64,000 nucleotides of DNA, taken from the NCBI RefSeq assembly GCF_902635505.1, contig NC_045429.1, positions 430,369,669 to 430,433,668 on the forward strand, read 5' to 3'. The translations under genes and the position numbers were made by a program. Shown here in pieces: positions 32,899 to 43,809 of the stretch. Below the pieces are notes generated by a model. The model saw only the letters and a program-made list of their open reading frames with translations, did not search any database and was not told the origin of the DNA. The number at the start of each line of letters is the position of its first letter. Position 1 is the first letter of the stretch. The stretch is from Sarcophilus harrisii (lineage: Eukaryota > Chordata > Mammalia > Dasyuromorphia > Dasyuridae).

Positions 32899-33120
32899 TT
32901 AGACAGCACTTTAAGATTTGCAAAGCTCTTTAAAAATATGTATTTTTCTTCACACTTATCCATTAAAGATAGGTATATTATCTCCATTTTACTGAGGCAA
33001 ACAGAGTAAATGACTTACACAGAGTCACATAGCTAATAAACATCTGAAAATAAATTTGAATTCAGGGTCTTCCTGACTCTAAGCCCAGCACTCTATCTAC
33101 TGTGCCACCCAGCTGTCCAG
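32899..33120 (-). mobile_element. MIR3-type SINE, near full length
   Basis: Reversed: 'agcactttaagatttgcaaa', 'tctccattttactgaggcaa', 'gacttacacagagtcacata', 'aggtcttcc'-like and the head 'ctactgtgccacccagctgt'. Confidence 0.75.
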
Positions 33121-33244
33121 CTTGTAGTTATTGCTTTATATTTACTTATACATTTATTTTATAAAAGCCTACATATACATATCTATCTATCTATCTATCA
33201 ACCTGTTTATAAGTCTATACATCTACATCTATATAACCTTGTTG

Positions 33245-33355
33245 TCTGCTCTCATTAGTATATGAATTCTTTGAGAATAGGGATCTCTTCATTCTTTTTT
33301 CTTATATACCCAGTTATCAAATATATAGCTGGCGCTTCATAAATGTTCAGGGACT
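33245..33355 (+). mobile_element. L2 3' end fragment
   Basis: 'gaattctttgagaataggga' and 'agctggcgcttcataaatgt' are the L2 tail. A short (ATCT)n lies at 33180-33198. 33360-34130 holds no feature I can support. Confidence 0.55.
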
Positions 33356-34132
33356 GATAAGAAACTTTTTAAATGACCCAGAAGGAGATATAAAACTAAA
33401 TATACTGCTAAAGGGCATATTTATTTTCTGCAAAATCATCAGTTTTTATGAGACCAGAATGATTTGACTTTTAATCTTAAAATTGATGAGATGTAAAAAC
33501 CTTTGAACTTCAGGCCTGAACAATCCAGGCCAACTAGAATACAGATGTTGTCCTTCTTCTTCACACTCTTTCACCAACTGTTAAAATAGGATTCATTTGA
33601 TAATAGGATGCTATATAAAATAGTGGATTTGCTAGGGAGTTTTAATCCATATGTACATAATTCTGACTCAATTATTATTACTAGAAAAATAATATTAAAA
33701 TAGAAAAATGTAAAAGTTTAAGACTTTTTACAATATACCTATTTCTTCAAGTCTCAACAGGTTTGAAGGTATGTTCATAAACTAATTGTTATTCTTTGAA
33801 TTTTAATATGATTTTAACCTGATCCTTTTTTTTAGATTTATAAGACAGTTATTGTCTGAAAGAATGCATAGTCATCATGGTATCACCAATGGCTAATGAC
33901 TAGTTTGTTTTAATGTAATCTATAAACCTGACTTACTTTTCTCTGTTTTATTCTGAAGGATGCTACAGGAAAAAGCTACTCTTTCTAGGGTCTCCAACTG
34001 TTTCTTAATTGGTAAATTCAATGTTTTCTTTTTTCCTCCAGCCTTCTTTCTCCTTGAGTTCTTAAACTGAGATAACTGACCACCACTTTATCCTTACTGA
34101 CACTATCTCCTCCACTGACTTCTTTGTGACAA

Positions 34133-34415
34133 TCAGTCATCATTTGTTAAGCACCCATTACATGTCAGGCACTCTGCTTTGCACTGGGGATACAAAAAAG
34201 AGGCAAATGATAATTCTTGACTTCAAGCAGCTTACAATCTAGTGGGAGAGGCAACCTGCAAATAAATATATACAAAGTAATCACTATACAGAATAAATAG
34301 GAAATAATTAACAGAAGTAAGGCACTAGAATTAAGAGGGGTTAGAGAAGGATTCCTATAGTAGGTGAGATTTTATTTGAGACTTAAAGGAAGCCAGGGAA
34401 GAAAAAGATGGAGCT
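34133..34415 (-). mobile_element. L2 3' region
   Basis: Reversed L2: 'gttaagcacccattacatgt', 'caggcactctgctttgcact', 'acaatctagtgggagaggca', then 'tttgagacttaaaggaagcc'. Confidence 0.7.
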
Positions 34416-34419
34416 GAAA

Positions 34420-34590
34420 GATTTTTGCTTTTGTTGTTTGTTTTTGGTCTGCATTTTCTTTTGCAATATGGCCAATATGGAAATATGTTTTGCATGACTA
34501 CACATATATACTCTGTAAAATTACTGCCTTCTCAAGGACTCAGGAAGGAGAGACTTTGAAGTTCAAAAGAAAATTTTAAAATATGAAAAG
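34420..34590 (+). mobile_element. Old L1 3' UTR fragment
   Basis: 'atggaaatatgttttgcatg' with 'actacacatatatactctgt' and an A-rich end match the old marsupial L1 3' UTR. Confidence 0.5.
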
Positions 34591-34599
34591 TTGTTCTAT

Positions 34600-35310
34600 T
34601 CTAAAGTTGTGTAATTGGATTTTTAAAAAATTTTCACTTGGAGGAAAAAAAGAACAGAAGACTCAAAATGCACATTGGCAGAATAGCTAACAATAGATTT
34701 CATCATTTTAACTTATTATTTAACTTATTACTACTTTTACAGTGTAGTGTGATGCTGATATATAAACCTCATCTAAATAGGAAACAGTTTGAAATACTAT
34801 TTAGACAAAGATATATTTTACCTCACTCTTATACTGCCCAATCAGCTCCTTGTCATGCTCTTGCTGGTAATCATTGTCTCCATTTAAGAAATTTCTTTCT
34901 GTCAAGCAACTTCAATAATTGAATCCTGGCCCTCCAGAGCTCTCAGATTCACAAGGACACCTCCAAGTTAGGGCATATGTGTTTAATGATGTTGTTTGAT
35001 TACCTCCTCAGGAAACACAAAAATAAAGAGGTCAGCCTGGGATTTAATGCAAGTTTTACTTATTTTGTGCCATGGCAATCATCATGAAGTGGGTTTGAAA
35101 TGGTCTCAACCCTAACTGAATTTCTGTTACCTTTTTTTCCGGCCGAAATATTACCTGTTCCTTTGTCTCATTCTCCCCAGATCTTCCTGTTGGAATGGGA
35201 CACGGGAAGAAACTAAACTACCTACCACTTTCCATAGTTTACAGAAATGGGAAGTTCTTTCATCACTGGTCACAACATGACCAAAAATAATCAGTGAGTT
35301 TGTAGATATT
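34600..35310. other. No gene or clear repeat
   Basis: Unique sequence. A 94-codon ORF at 34638-34922 shows no known domain and is not supported as a gene. Confidence 0.4.
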
Positions 35311-35317
35311 TACAGAC

Positions 35318-35412
35318 ATAGAGATTATTAGGTATTTACTAAGTGTCAGGCACTGTGCTAAGCACTAGGAATACAAATACAACCAAGCAAGACAATCCCT
35401 GACCTCAAGTGG
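35318..35412 (-). mobile_element. L2 3' end
   Basis: Reversed L2: 'ggtatttactaagtgtcagg', 'cactgtgctaagcactagga' and 'cctgacctcaagtggtatat'. Confidence 0.7.
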
Positions 35413-35662
35413 TATATAGTCTAGTGGAATATATGGATATATATTTATATATATGTATATATGTACATATAAGTATATATAAGAGAGAATATGTATGTGA
35501 GAATATATATGATATACAAATACAGATACTATGTATGAAAGATATGTAATATATGTTATATGTACAAATACATACACATATATGTACAGAGAATGTGTGT
35601 GTGTTTGAGAGAGAGAGAGACAGAGGGAAAGAAATAGAGAGACAGAGACACAGAGAGAATAT

Positions 35663-35703
<41 letters not shown>

Positions 35704-35705
35704 AA
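35413..35705 (+). repeat. TA/TG-rich low-complexity region with (GA)n and (CA)n
   Basis: TATATG-type repeats at 35430-35585, GAGA/CAGA at 35605-35660 and a pure (CA)n at 35668-35697. ORFs across it are artefacts. Confidence 0.85.
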
Positions 35706-36560
35706 GGAATTCTGGGGAAAAGTAGTGGTATGTTTGGGGCCTTGGCAAGGAGAGAGGGAGTTGTGTCAAGGAAGATAAGATAAAATGTTCACTTACCAGA
35801 GCTAGGGATGGGGAGTGAAGTTCTAGGGGGTTTGTAGACGGTAGAAAGTTTACCATTCCTAATCCAATGCTGAGTTGCCAATGTTTTTAGTAGAGATCCA
35901 AGGGCTTGCTCTCTGGTCAGCCCCTGAGAAGTTAATTCACTCACCACTATACGAGGAAAAAAGGAGCTCACTATGTGCCCATCTACACTTACCTCAACAT
36001 TCTCTTTCCTAAAGTTGCTTTGTATGTATAGAAGGGATATTCCTAACCAGAAAAATTTTCCAGCATTGGGCAGAGATAGATTTAGGAAAATCCTGGAAAT
36101 ATCTTCATGAGCTAGAGTCCATGGGAAGTCAGGTTGCCAGGGGTTGGTCATGGAAATGTAGAAACATGGTAGAAGACTTGGGCCAATGGGCAAGTGTTGT
36201 GCCTGAATATTTACAACAACACTCAGCAAATGCTTGATCAGGAATGACTGGCAATAAATAAGAACGATGGCATTTCTTGTCAAGGTTGGAATGAGTAAGA
36301 GATGGAGTTGGGAGAAGACACAAGGAGTATGAGGACTGAGATGATTCAGGAAAGTGAGCAAACTGGGACAAGCAGAGTCATGGGCTGCATGAAGAAGTCA
36401 ATGCTAGGTTGAGTACAGATGCATCATTAAAAAGCAAGGTTGTAAATGGAGAAAACCAGACACTGTTAAGACAGGAGAGGCTGAGGTCAGAAACAAGAAC
36501 TGGGATTTTTCTGAGGAAGTCAAGATAAACTGAAAAAAGTTTCTGCTATATATTGCTTTT
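35706..36560. other. Unique region containing an unassigned 190-codon ORF on minus
   Basis: The ORF 36361-35789 (minus) starts MLTFLNHLSPHTPCVF and has no domain I recognise, no good context and no repeat identity. I do not call it a gene. No other feature is seen. Confidence 0.35.
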
Positions 36561-36569
36561 AAATGAGTA

Positions 36570-36828
36570 GCACAGAGCTTTTTCAGTGAGATAATGGATA
36601 GAGTGCTGAACTATAATCAGGAAGAACTGAGTTAAAAATCTGGATTCAGACACTTAACTAATATATGATCCTAGGCAAGTCATTTGACCTCTGATTCAGT
36701 TTTCCTACAGTAAAATGGAGATAATAATAGCTCCTGGCTCCCAAAGTTGTAAAGATCAAATGAAATAATTGTAAAGTGCCTGGCATATAATAAATATTAT
36801 TTAAATGTTAGGTACTATTATTATTAAC
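36570..36828 (+). mobile_element. MIR-tailed tRNA SINE
   Basis: 'tgagataatggatagagtgc', 'aggcaagtcatttgacctct', 'agtaaaatggagataataat' and 'taaagtgcctggcatataat' follow the order head, core, MIR tail. Confidence 0.65.
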
Positions 36829-36859
36829 CGGAAGAGACCTCATACTGTTATGTCAAGTA

Positions 36860-36965
36860 AAAAAAGTCATATATTAAATACTTACTATGTTCCAGCTAGA
36901 CGCTGCATTGGGTAAAAACAGACAGTTCCTGACCTCAAGGAGTTAATATACTAATGGAGGAAAAT
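36860..36965 (-). mobile_element. L2 3' end
   Basis: Reversed L2: 'taaatacttactatgttcca' and 'gttcctgacctcaaggagtt'. Confidence 0.6.
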
Positions 36966-37344
36966 ACTCCATAAATGGAAGTTGAAAATCTTTTGGGAGA
37001 TAAGGAGGGAATTATATGATCCAGATGGCTGAGAAAGTCTAGAGTTAATCAGGAAAATCAGAAATGGATCCTGGAGAGCAATGAAGACACGGTGAGGCTG
37101 AATCTTTCCTTAATATGGTGGTTCTTGGAGGAACCCGCCAATGAAAGGAAAGGGCTGTGGGTATAGCATTTTTAGCCAATGTGATAAATATAGAGGTTAT
37201 GTGTACATAGAGGGTGAGGGTCTTTTGGCACAGTAGAGAAAGTACAGAGAATTAAGAGTAAGAATAAAGAAATCTTTAGTCAAATCTTCCTCAGGCTATC
37301 TGAAGGATATTAAGGACGGAGAAAAGATTTAGGAGAAAAGTGAT

Positions 37345-37505
37345 AGCTTCTTCCTATCCTTGAAAAGCTGCCCTGGAAGAGAGATTAGAATTGTTTTTCT
37401 TTGTCCTGAAAGAGAACTAGGAATGATGGGTAGTCAGATTTAGGCTTTATGTCAGTAAAAACCTTCCTAATAATGAGAGATGTCCACAAGTAATTGGGCT
37501 GTTTT
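37345..37505 (+). mobile_element. CR1/L3-type LINE 3' fragment
   Basis: 'agagaactaggaatgatggg', 'tttaggctttatgtcagtaa' and 'aaaccttcctaataatgaga' match the CR1/L3 3' region. Confidence 0.6.
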
Positions 37506-37749
37506 AGGAGTCAGTTGGATTCTCCTTTGATGGCAGTCTTGGCACATAGATTAAGTAGTCCACGGAAATGGCAAGGAAGGAGGTGGAGCTGTGAGTGGTA
37601 AAGGGGTGTTTCTGCTGGCACTGAAGACTAGATACTGTAAAAGAGAAAATGTTAACTGATGTTATAGGTGCATTAGGACTAGTCTGCAATGTTCTGTATT
37701 TTCAGAACTATCTAGTCAAAATAAATGGGCAAAAGAGGTTGATCTGTTC

Positions 37750-38240
37750 ATTGAAAGGCATCACAACTACAGAGGTATTGGGCCCGTTGATATTTATGAA
37801 TGGCTAGCCTGCTGGGCCCTCTGGGAAGGCAACAGGTGGTATATAGCACATGTTTTCTTTGCCAAGTCTCATTAGTCGGTGACATCCAGCTCTAGAGTCC
37901 TGGCACCATTCCAGGAAGCCTGTGATAACTCTGTGCCGTCAGGTTCAGTGGAAGCTACTTAGATTTTGTTCCCCTACAATCACTATTGAAGAATCAGATG
38001 GACGATGGGGATTCCCTATTGTTCATCTTCCATGAAAGGACACTCACCTTCTTGAAAAGGGAAATCTGTGGGGCAAAGCACTAAAGCCTGTGCCTTCTTC
38101 CCCGCTATAGTAAATTTACCCTGGCTGACTTCTCTTCTGATGGTGCTTTTGCCTTGCAGACAGAATTAGTCCTTTGGATTTAGTGTTTGTTTGAACTCTG
38201 GATTGATTCAGCATGACCTTCAGTTTAGCTGATCTGGTGT
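37750..38240. other. Repeat-free unique island, candidate conserved noncoding element
   Basis: About 490 bases, mid GC, no repeat and no coding frame. Such islands near a large neuronal gene are often enhancers; that is inference. Confidence 0.3.
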
Positions 38241-38449
38241 CTAGTAAGACCATGCAATCTCGCCCCAATCAGCTGAACATCAAAATGGAGTTGAACATCA
38301 GAAAATGGGATTTCTTCTTCAGGGAAAATGATCACTGGCGAGAATATGATGGGGATTTATTTGGATAGTACAAAAATGAGGTGAAATGTGTCCATAACCA
38401 GATAATAGTCCTTCAAATTGCTTCTTATTTAGATGAGATCCTGATGATT

Positions 38450-38625
38450 GACCTTAATGGGGAGGGTACTGAATTTGGAGCCAAAGAACCTGAGTTTGAA
38501 TTTCTGGCCTGCCATTTGACTATTTGTGTGACATTGAACAAGTGACTTCATATCTCTGGACCTCTGCTTCATCCTCTGTAAAATGGGGGAGCTAGGATAG
38601 CTGACTTCTGAAATTGCCATCTTAT
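38450..38625 (+). mobile_element. MIR3-like SINE
   Basis: 'tttggagccaaagaacctga', 'gacattgaacaagtgacttc', 'catcctctgtaaaatggggg' follow MIR3 head to core. Confidence 0.7.
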
Positions 38626-38654
38626 CCTGACCTTTTCTTGTGGGGAGCCTATAC

Positions 38655-39095
38655 CACCTATGGCTCAATAGTACAGTGGAAAAATTGATAAATTTGCAAT
38701 CTGTGAATCTACTTAAGCCACACTTATTACCAGTGTTACATTGGACAAATTATTTAATTGATCCGCTAGTATGTGGCACAATGGATAATGAAAGCATTGA
38801 ACCTGAAGGTAAGAAGATCTAAATTCAAATCTGACCTCATATACTTGCTAGATGTATGAACCTTGGCAAGTCACTTAACCTCTGCTGTCTCAGTTTCCTC
38901 ATCTATAAAACGGTGATAACAACAGCACCTATCTACCTGGAATGTTATGAGATAATTAGTATTAGTAAACCATAAAGTGTGATATAAATTCTAGTAATTA
39001 TTATTATTAATATGAACATTTATATTCTCTGTGGGTTCCAGTTCCTCATCTGTAAAATTTAGGAGTTAGGCTTCATACGATATCTCATAACTGAA
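38655..39095 (+). mobile_element. MIR3-like SINE split by a younger SINE
   Basis: The MIR3 head reads at 38655-38765 (ctcaatagtacagtggaaaa) and its core and tail at 39032-39095 (gttcctcatctgtaaaattt). Between lies another SINE. Confidence 0.6.
38768..39010 (+). mobile_element. MIR-tailed tRNA SINE, nested
   Basis: 'gtatgtggcacaatggataa', 'ttcaaatctgacctcatata', 'ggcaagtcacttaacctctg', 'cctcatctataaaacggtga' and a TTATTA-rich tail. Confidence 0.7.
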
Positions 39096-39289
39096 TATAG
39101 GTGTTGTAAAATTATGATTTATTATCAGTAAATATTTGATTTGTATATCTCTTTTATATATTTATATAGCAGAGATTATGTAAAAATTTCTTGGTCAAAG
39201 AGGGGTCAGGAACTAAATGATCTCTTAGGCCATTTCTAGTTTTCAACCTATAATCCTCAATCCCATTTAGAATACAGTTTCACTTAATA

Positions 39290-39455
39290 ACAATACACAT
39301 TTATATATAAATAGCTATTTATATTGTATCATTATCCCCAGTTTTACAAATGAGGAAACTGAGAAGTTTAATGACTAGCCAAAGTGACACAGCTAACTCA
39401 CCTATGAGGGAAAATTGGAATCTAGATTGGCCTGATTTTGAGTCTAATGCTCTAT
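39290..39455 (-). mobile_element. MIR-family SINE
   Basis: Reversed: 'ttatccccagttttacaaat', 'gaggaaactgagaagtttaa', 'agtgacacagctaactcacc'. A MIR3 tail piece on plus is at 39206-39260. Confidence 0.65.
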
Positions 39456-39739
39456 GTCAAAAGGGCAATGTGTATGGTGCAGACCAGAGAATGACTGCAA
39501 CCTCACTGAGTAACTCCTTTCCTCTTCCCATTTTGCCTATTTTTGCTAGGGGCTACATGTATAGGGAGTTATGTAGTACTGTATCAATCTGGGATGGGGC
39601 AGTGTGAAGAGGTATAGCACAAAGGGGAAATGAAGCAGCGTATTTCCCCACATCAATTTCAGGCATATAAATCCTAGGTGACCCTCCTGACAAAATTCTA
39701 ATTACTCTCTAGGAGAGGACTGCCCACAAATAACTAAAA

Positions 39740-40175
39740 TGTCATCCTCTCCTCTCTACCCCCTGGTATTCTTTTAATCAATGTTTTTCAACTCCAGCTG
39801 AGAAGACAGGCTGGCCACACTGTGCAACGCTTTTGAGTGAAGGCCTTAAATGTCTATGCTTTCCATGCCAGACTCACTGTGGCTTTCCTAACCAAGTTAA
39901 TTAAATGTGCCTAAAGTTTTCTGCACACCTCCCTTATCTGTATGTACAGCCATGCTTGTAATTGCTTGCACTCTATCTCGATCTGTTTCTACCTCAATTG
40001 CCTGATAATTTTTCCCAGAAATGAGATCTCCTCCATGCCAAGTTTGCATTTTTTTTCCAAATTAGGTTTGATGCCTGCCTTCCATATTTTGATCAGTATT
40101 TACTTGTCTCCTTCTCTAGTCAACCAATGGCTATGGAAGAGATGATTTCTTGAAGCCCCAAATAAAAATCAGTCT
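39740..40175. other. Repeat-free unique island, candidate conserved noncoding element
   Basis: No repeat recognised. It holds AAGTTAATTAAATG (about 39894) and TAATTGC-type cores, and no coding frame above 67 codons. Confidence 0.3.
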
Positions 40176-40224
40176 TAATTAGTTTATAGTTTCAATGCTT
40201 AGAATTATAGCATGTAAGAGCTGG

Positions 40225-40500
40225 GAGGGGTGAGATAATATGGTATAGTAAATGAAGCCAGAAAACACTAAGCTCAGTGATGAACAGTGCCATGACAATT
40301 TCGATTCCAGAGCATGAGGATAAAGCACGCTACCCACCTCTTGGCCGAGAGGTTGAAGGCTTAAAAAATGCAGAATAAGACAAGGATTTGGGGACTTAGA
40401 CAACACAAGGATTTGTTTATTAGACTATGCATATTTATATGGGAGATTTTGAAAAATTATTCAATCAGAAGATGAGGTGACAAGAAGAGATAATAAATAT
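40225..40500 (+). mobile_element. LINE 3'-end-like dispersed repeat
   Basis: The stretch 'caatttcgattccagagcat', 'ggataaagcacgctacccac', 'ctcttggccgagaggttga' matches a dispersed marsupial LINE 3'-end type I recall, but I cannot give its family with certainty. Confidence 0.35.
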
Positions 40501-40749
40501 TTGTATCTGTGTAGACTATATGGGTGTGTGTGTATGATGTTTATATATAGGTGTTCTTATGTAGGTCATATTTATGTCCAAGCAGGTTTTTCTAAATTCA
40601 GCTTCCAAGGAGATATGAATAGGTATCTCTAGAGTTTCCTCTACTTCTCTCCAAGGGAAACTTTGATACTTACCTGGAGGGGAGCAGAAGATCGGGGTCA
40701 CAAAACTAGTCTGATTTACTATCCTCAGGTTGGTATACTCAACTAGAAT

Positions 40750-40900
40750 TAGATAGATAGATAAAATAAATAGATTGATAATAAATAGATATAGATATAG
40801 GTAGATGGATATACATATAAATATGTAGATAGATATAGATGGATAGATATAGATATAAATAGATATATGGATTTAGATATAGATTATCTTTTATAAATAA
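40750..40900 (+). repeat. GATA-rich microsatellite
   Basis: AGATAGATAGATA at 40751 leading into imperfect AGATATAGAT units; further TA/CA-rich sequence follows to 41010. Confidence 0.9.
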
Positions 40901-41139
40901 ATCACACATATACAAATAAATTGCATGTATATATGATATATGTAATCATATATATCTGTTACAAATAAATAAGTATATGACTATGTATATGTGTATACAC
41001 ACACATATGTGTCCCTTATGCTAGCCTAGAGGAAATATAAAAATCAGATAAAGACAAAAAGTGGAAGACTTTGGGATACAGTTGATGCACAGGGAGATTG
41101 ATACCTGAGTTGTGCATACTCAAGTAGTTTATGGCTAGT

Positions 41140-41330
41140 AGGGTGGAGCAGTGGATAGAGAACTGCATCAGTCTGATCCTTGGCATATCAATTAACCTAT
41201 TACTGCCTACATTTCTTCATGTGTAAAATGGGGAAAAAATAATAAAATCTCCTCCTAGGATTGTTCTGAGAATTATAATGAGCTAATTTGCAATCTGCAA
41301 ACCATAAAAGCTATTTAAGTGCTCACCATT
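41140..41330 (+). mobile_element. MIR-tailed tRNA SINE, degraded
   Basis: 'gggtggagcagtggatagag', 'catatcaattaacctattac', 'ttcatgtgtaaaatggggaa' and a TTGTTCTGAGAATTA tail. Confidence 0.6.
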
Positions 41331-41894
41331 GTTTTTAATGGATAGAAAGGGGTAGAGCAAAGAAGAAACACATTGGGGGCTGGATGGAAGACAGTAGGGA
41401 AACCGATGACTTTTGGGTGTTGGTGTGGATGAAAGAAAGGGTGATGGACTTAGCAAAGTGTCAGGAGAGTCTGCCATCACATAAAGACTCCTAAATTCTC
41501 TTCTAAGAAGGAAGACACTTGCAACCACAGATTTGTGACACAAGGGGGAGAGGAAGTTCCATTTATAAAGAATTCAAGCAACTACAAACTTCTCTGGACT
41601 TAATATTATCTTTAAAAAAAAAAATGTTCCTTCCTCCCCCCTTTTAATAGCATGGGATTGATTATCATTAGCTGTTTTAATAAAATTGTTGTTGAAACCT
41701 TGTTTGTCCAGGGACTCTGGATGTGTTGTGTGGAACTATGAGGGGGAAAAAGGTAGGAGCAGTAGACATGGCTACATTGCTTGTTCTCTCTTTTCTCCTC
41801 TTTTAGAGGGTCAGAGAAATTAAAGGAAAGGAAAAATAAAAGGAGAAAGAAGGGAAAGGAGAATAGATTTAGAATTACCACGGACTTCAGAATT

Positions 41895-41960
41895 CTTTAA
41901 GCCCAACTACTTCTTCTGTAAAATGAGGCAGAGAAATCAAATGATTTTCCCAGTATCCCA
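41895..41960 (-). mobile_element. MIR3-like fragment, near-copy of 42992-43065
   Basis: Reversed MIR3 core with private spelling ('ctttaagcccaactacttct', 'atgattttcccagtatccca'). The same private spelling recurs at 42992-43065 with about 86% identity over 74 bases. Confidence 0.5.
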
Positions 41961-42168
41961 GAGCTAGATGGTATATACAATGGAAGATCTGAGTTCAAAT
42001 CTAGTCTCATATACTTTCTAGCTGTGTGACTTGCCTCAGTTTTTCCAACTGGGGAATAATAACGACACCCATCTTATATGTTGTTGTGAAGATCGAATGA
42101 GATTATGTTTGTAAAGCATTTAGCCCAGTGGCTGGCACATAATATATGCTATATAAATATTTATTTCC
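41961..42168 (+). mobile_element. MIR-tailed tRNA SINE
   Basis: 'gagctagatggtatatacaa', 'tctgagttcaaatctagtct', 'ttgttgtgaagatcgaatga' and 'cccagtggctggcacataat'; part of the core is deleted. Confidence 0.65.
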
Positions 42169-42389
42169 TTTCTTTCTCCTCCCCCCTCACCAACCATACA
42201 ACAAATAGGTATCTAAGGTGAGATTTGAAACAAGATTTTCTTGAAGTTGAGCAGGTGGGAGAACTTTTCACTTTCTGAGAAGAGTAGAATAAAAATTAAA
42301 AGCTACCAACCAAGAAGCCGATCCACCTTGCAAGTGCTTGGATTCAGATTGCAGGATATTGTTGGAGAAGGATATGTCTCACACAGGCT

Positions 42390-42565
42390 AAGCATTTCAC
42401 CTGTAGAGGAATGGATTTGGGATCAGAAACATGGGCTTGAGTCTCAGAACTGCAACTCATTGTGGGACTCTGGGAAAATTACTAGTTCTTTATGGGTCTC
42501 AGTTTATTTCTCTGTATATTGAAGTGGTTGAATTTCTAAGGTCTTTATCAGCTCTCATATTTTAT
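42390..42565 (+). mobile_element. MIR3-like SINE
   Basis: 'gaggaatggatttgggatca', 'gggaaaattactagttcttt', 'aaggtctttatcagctctca' run head to tail. Confidence 0.65.
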
Positions 42566-42754
42566 TTTTCTGGGTTTCCTGGTATTAAAACAATGTCCAT
42601 TTATTAAGAAAAAAATTATGGAAAAAATGTCCTTAAGAGGTTTGAAATCCTCTGAACTTCCTGACACTTCTCCATTTACAATTATTTGATGACTCACTAA
42701 CTTGTTGAGGTATCATCTAACAACCAGCTATCTTCCAGGAAAGGACCTTAAATG

Positions 42755-42910
42755 CTGAATCACTCCTCCCTCTGTCACTGATTGACTCTGTGACCTGGAG
42801 CAATTATTCACTTAACTCTGGGCCTTACTTCCTTCATTAGTAATATCTAGGGGTTGTATTAGAAAACCTCTAGGGGTCTTTTTTCTTCTAAATTCTGATG
42901 TTATGATCCA
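42755..42910 (+). mobile_element. MIR3-like SINE
   Basis: 'gctgaatcactcctccctct', 'cacttaactctgggccttac' and the tail 'ttctaaattctgatgttatg'. Confidence 0.6.
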
Positions 42911-42914
42911 TAAG

Positions 42915-43215
42915 AGCCAGTAGGACTGGGTAGAGTCAATGCGGGCTTAGAGGCAGGGAATTTGAGGTTCAAATCCTGCCTCAAGACACAACTTTAAGCC
43001 CAACCACCTCTTCTGTAAGAAGAAGCAGAAAAATCAAATGATTTTCCCAATATCCCATAGTTACACTAAATAACTGTCTGTAAATTAATCTCTTAGGGCT
43101 TCAGCTTTCTCACATGTGAATGAAAGAAACTAATATCACATATCCCCTAGGATTGTTGTGGGTATCACATCCAATATTATATGCAGAATATTATATACAT
43201 TTCAAAATCCTATGT
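42915..43215 (+). mobile_element. tRNA SINE interrupted by a 74-bp inserted segment
   Basis: The SINE head runs 42915-42990 and core to tail 43066-43215 (aatctcttagggcttcagct, taggattgttgtgggtatca). Positions 42992-43065 are a foreign segment that matches 41895-41968. Confidence 0.5.
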
Positions 43216-43249
43216 AAAATATTTTCACTTATTGTTGTTTGCTTGTTTT

Positions 43250-43475
43250 TCTTTCTTTCTCGTTTTTCCCCCTTTTGATCTGATTTTTTTTGTGCAGCTT
43301 GATAAATGTGGAAATATGTTTAAAAGAATTGCACATATTTAACCTATATTGGATTGTTTGCTATCTAGGGGAGGGGCGAGGTGAGGAGGGAGGGAGAAAA
43401 ATTTTGCAAGGGTCGATGTTGAAAACTATCTTTATGTGTATTTTGAAAAATAAAATGCTATTATCATAAATAGAT
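43250..43475 (+). mobile_element. L1 3' UTR end
   Basis: 'tttgtgcagcttgataaatg', 'gttgaaaactatctttatgt', the G-rich block 'ggggaggggcgaggtgagga' and the A-rich end 'aaaaataaaatgctattatc' are the marsupial L1 3' UTR. Only about 220 bases were inserted or survive. Confidence 0.75.
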
Positions 43476-43479
43476 AAAT

Positions 43480-43766
43480 CATATGTAAAGGTTGCTTCTA
43501 TTTCTACCACTATTATTTTAAATTACTATCGCTTCATCTCTTACTCCCATAGTTCTATAGGCAATAAGAGAGTCTCACTTTAAGAAAAAATAAAGGAAGA
43601 AAATCTCAACTTCCTAAACGTATAAATTAGGGGGCGATTATTCACATTACAAAAGCTTCTTTGATTTGAAAAAAAGAAATCACAGCAGGGTCCCTTTAAA
43701 TAGAAAGCTCCACTGGAGGGTGTCTTTTTCTTCCAAAATCTTTAACATTATAGAGGTTAGCCGTGT

Positions 43767-43809
<43 letters not shown>

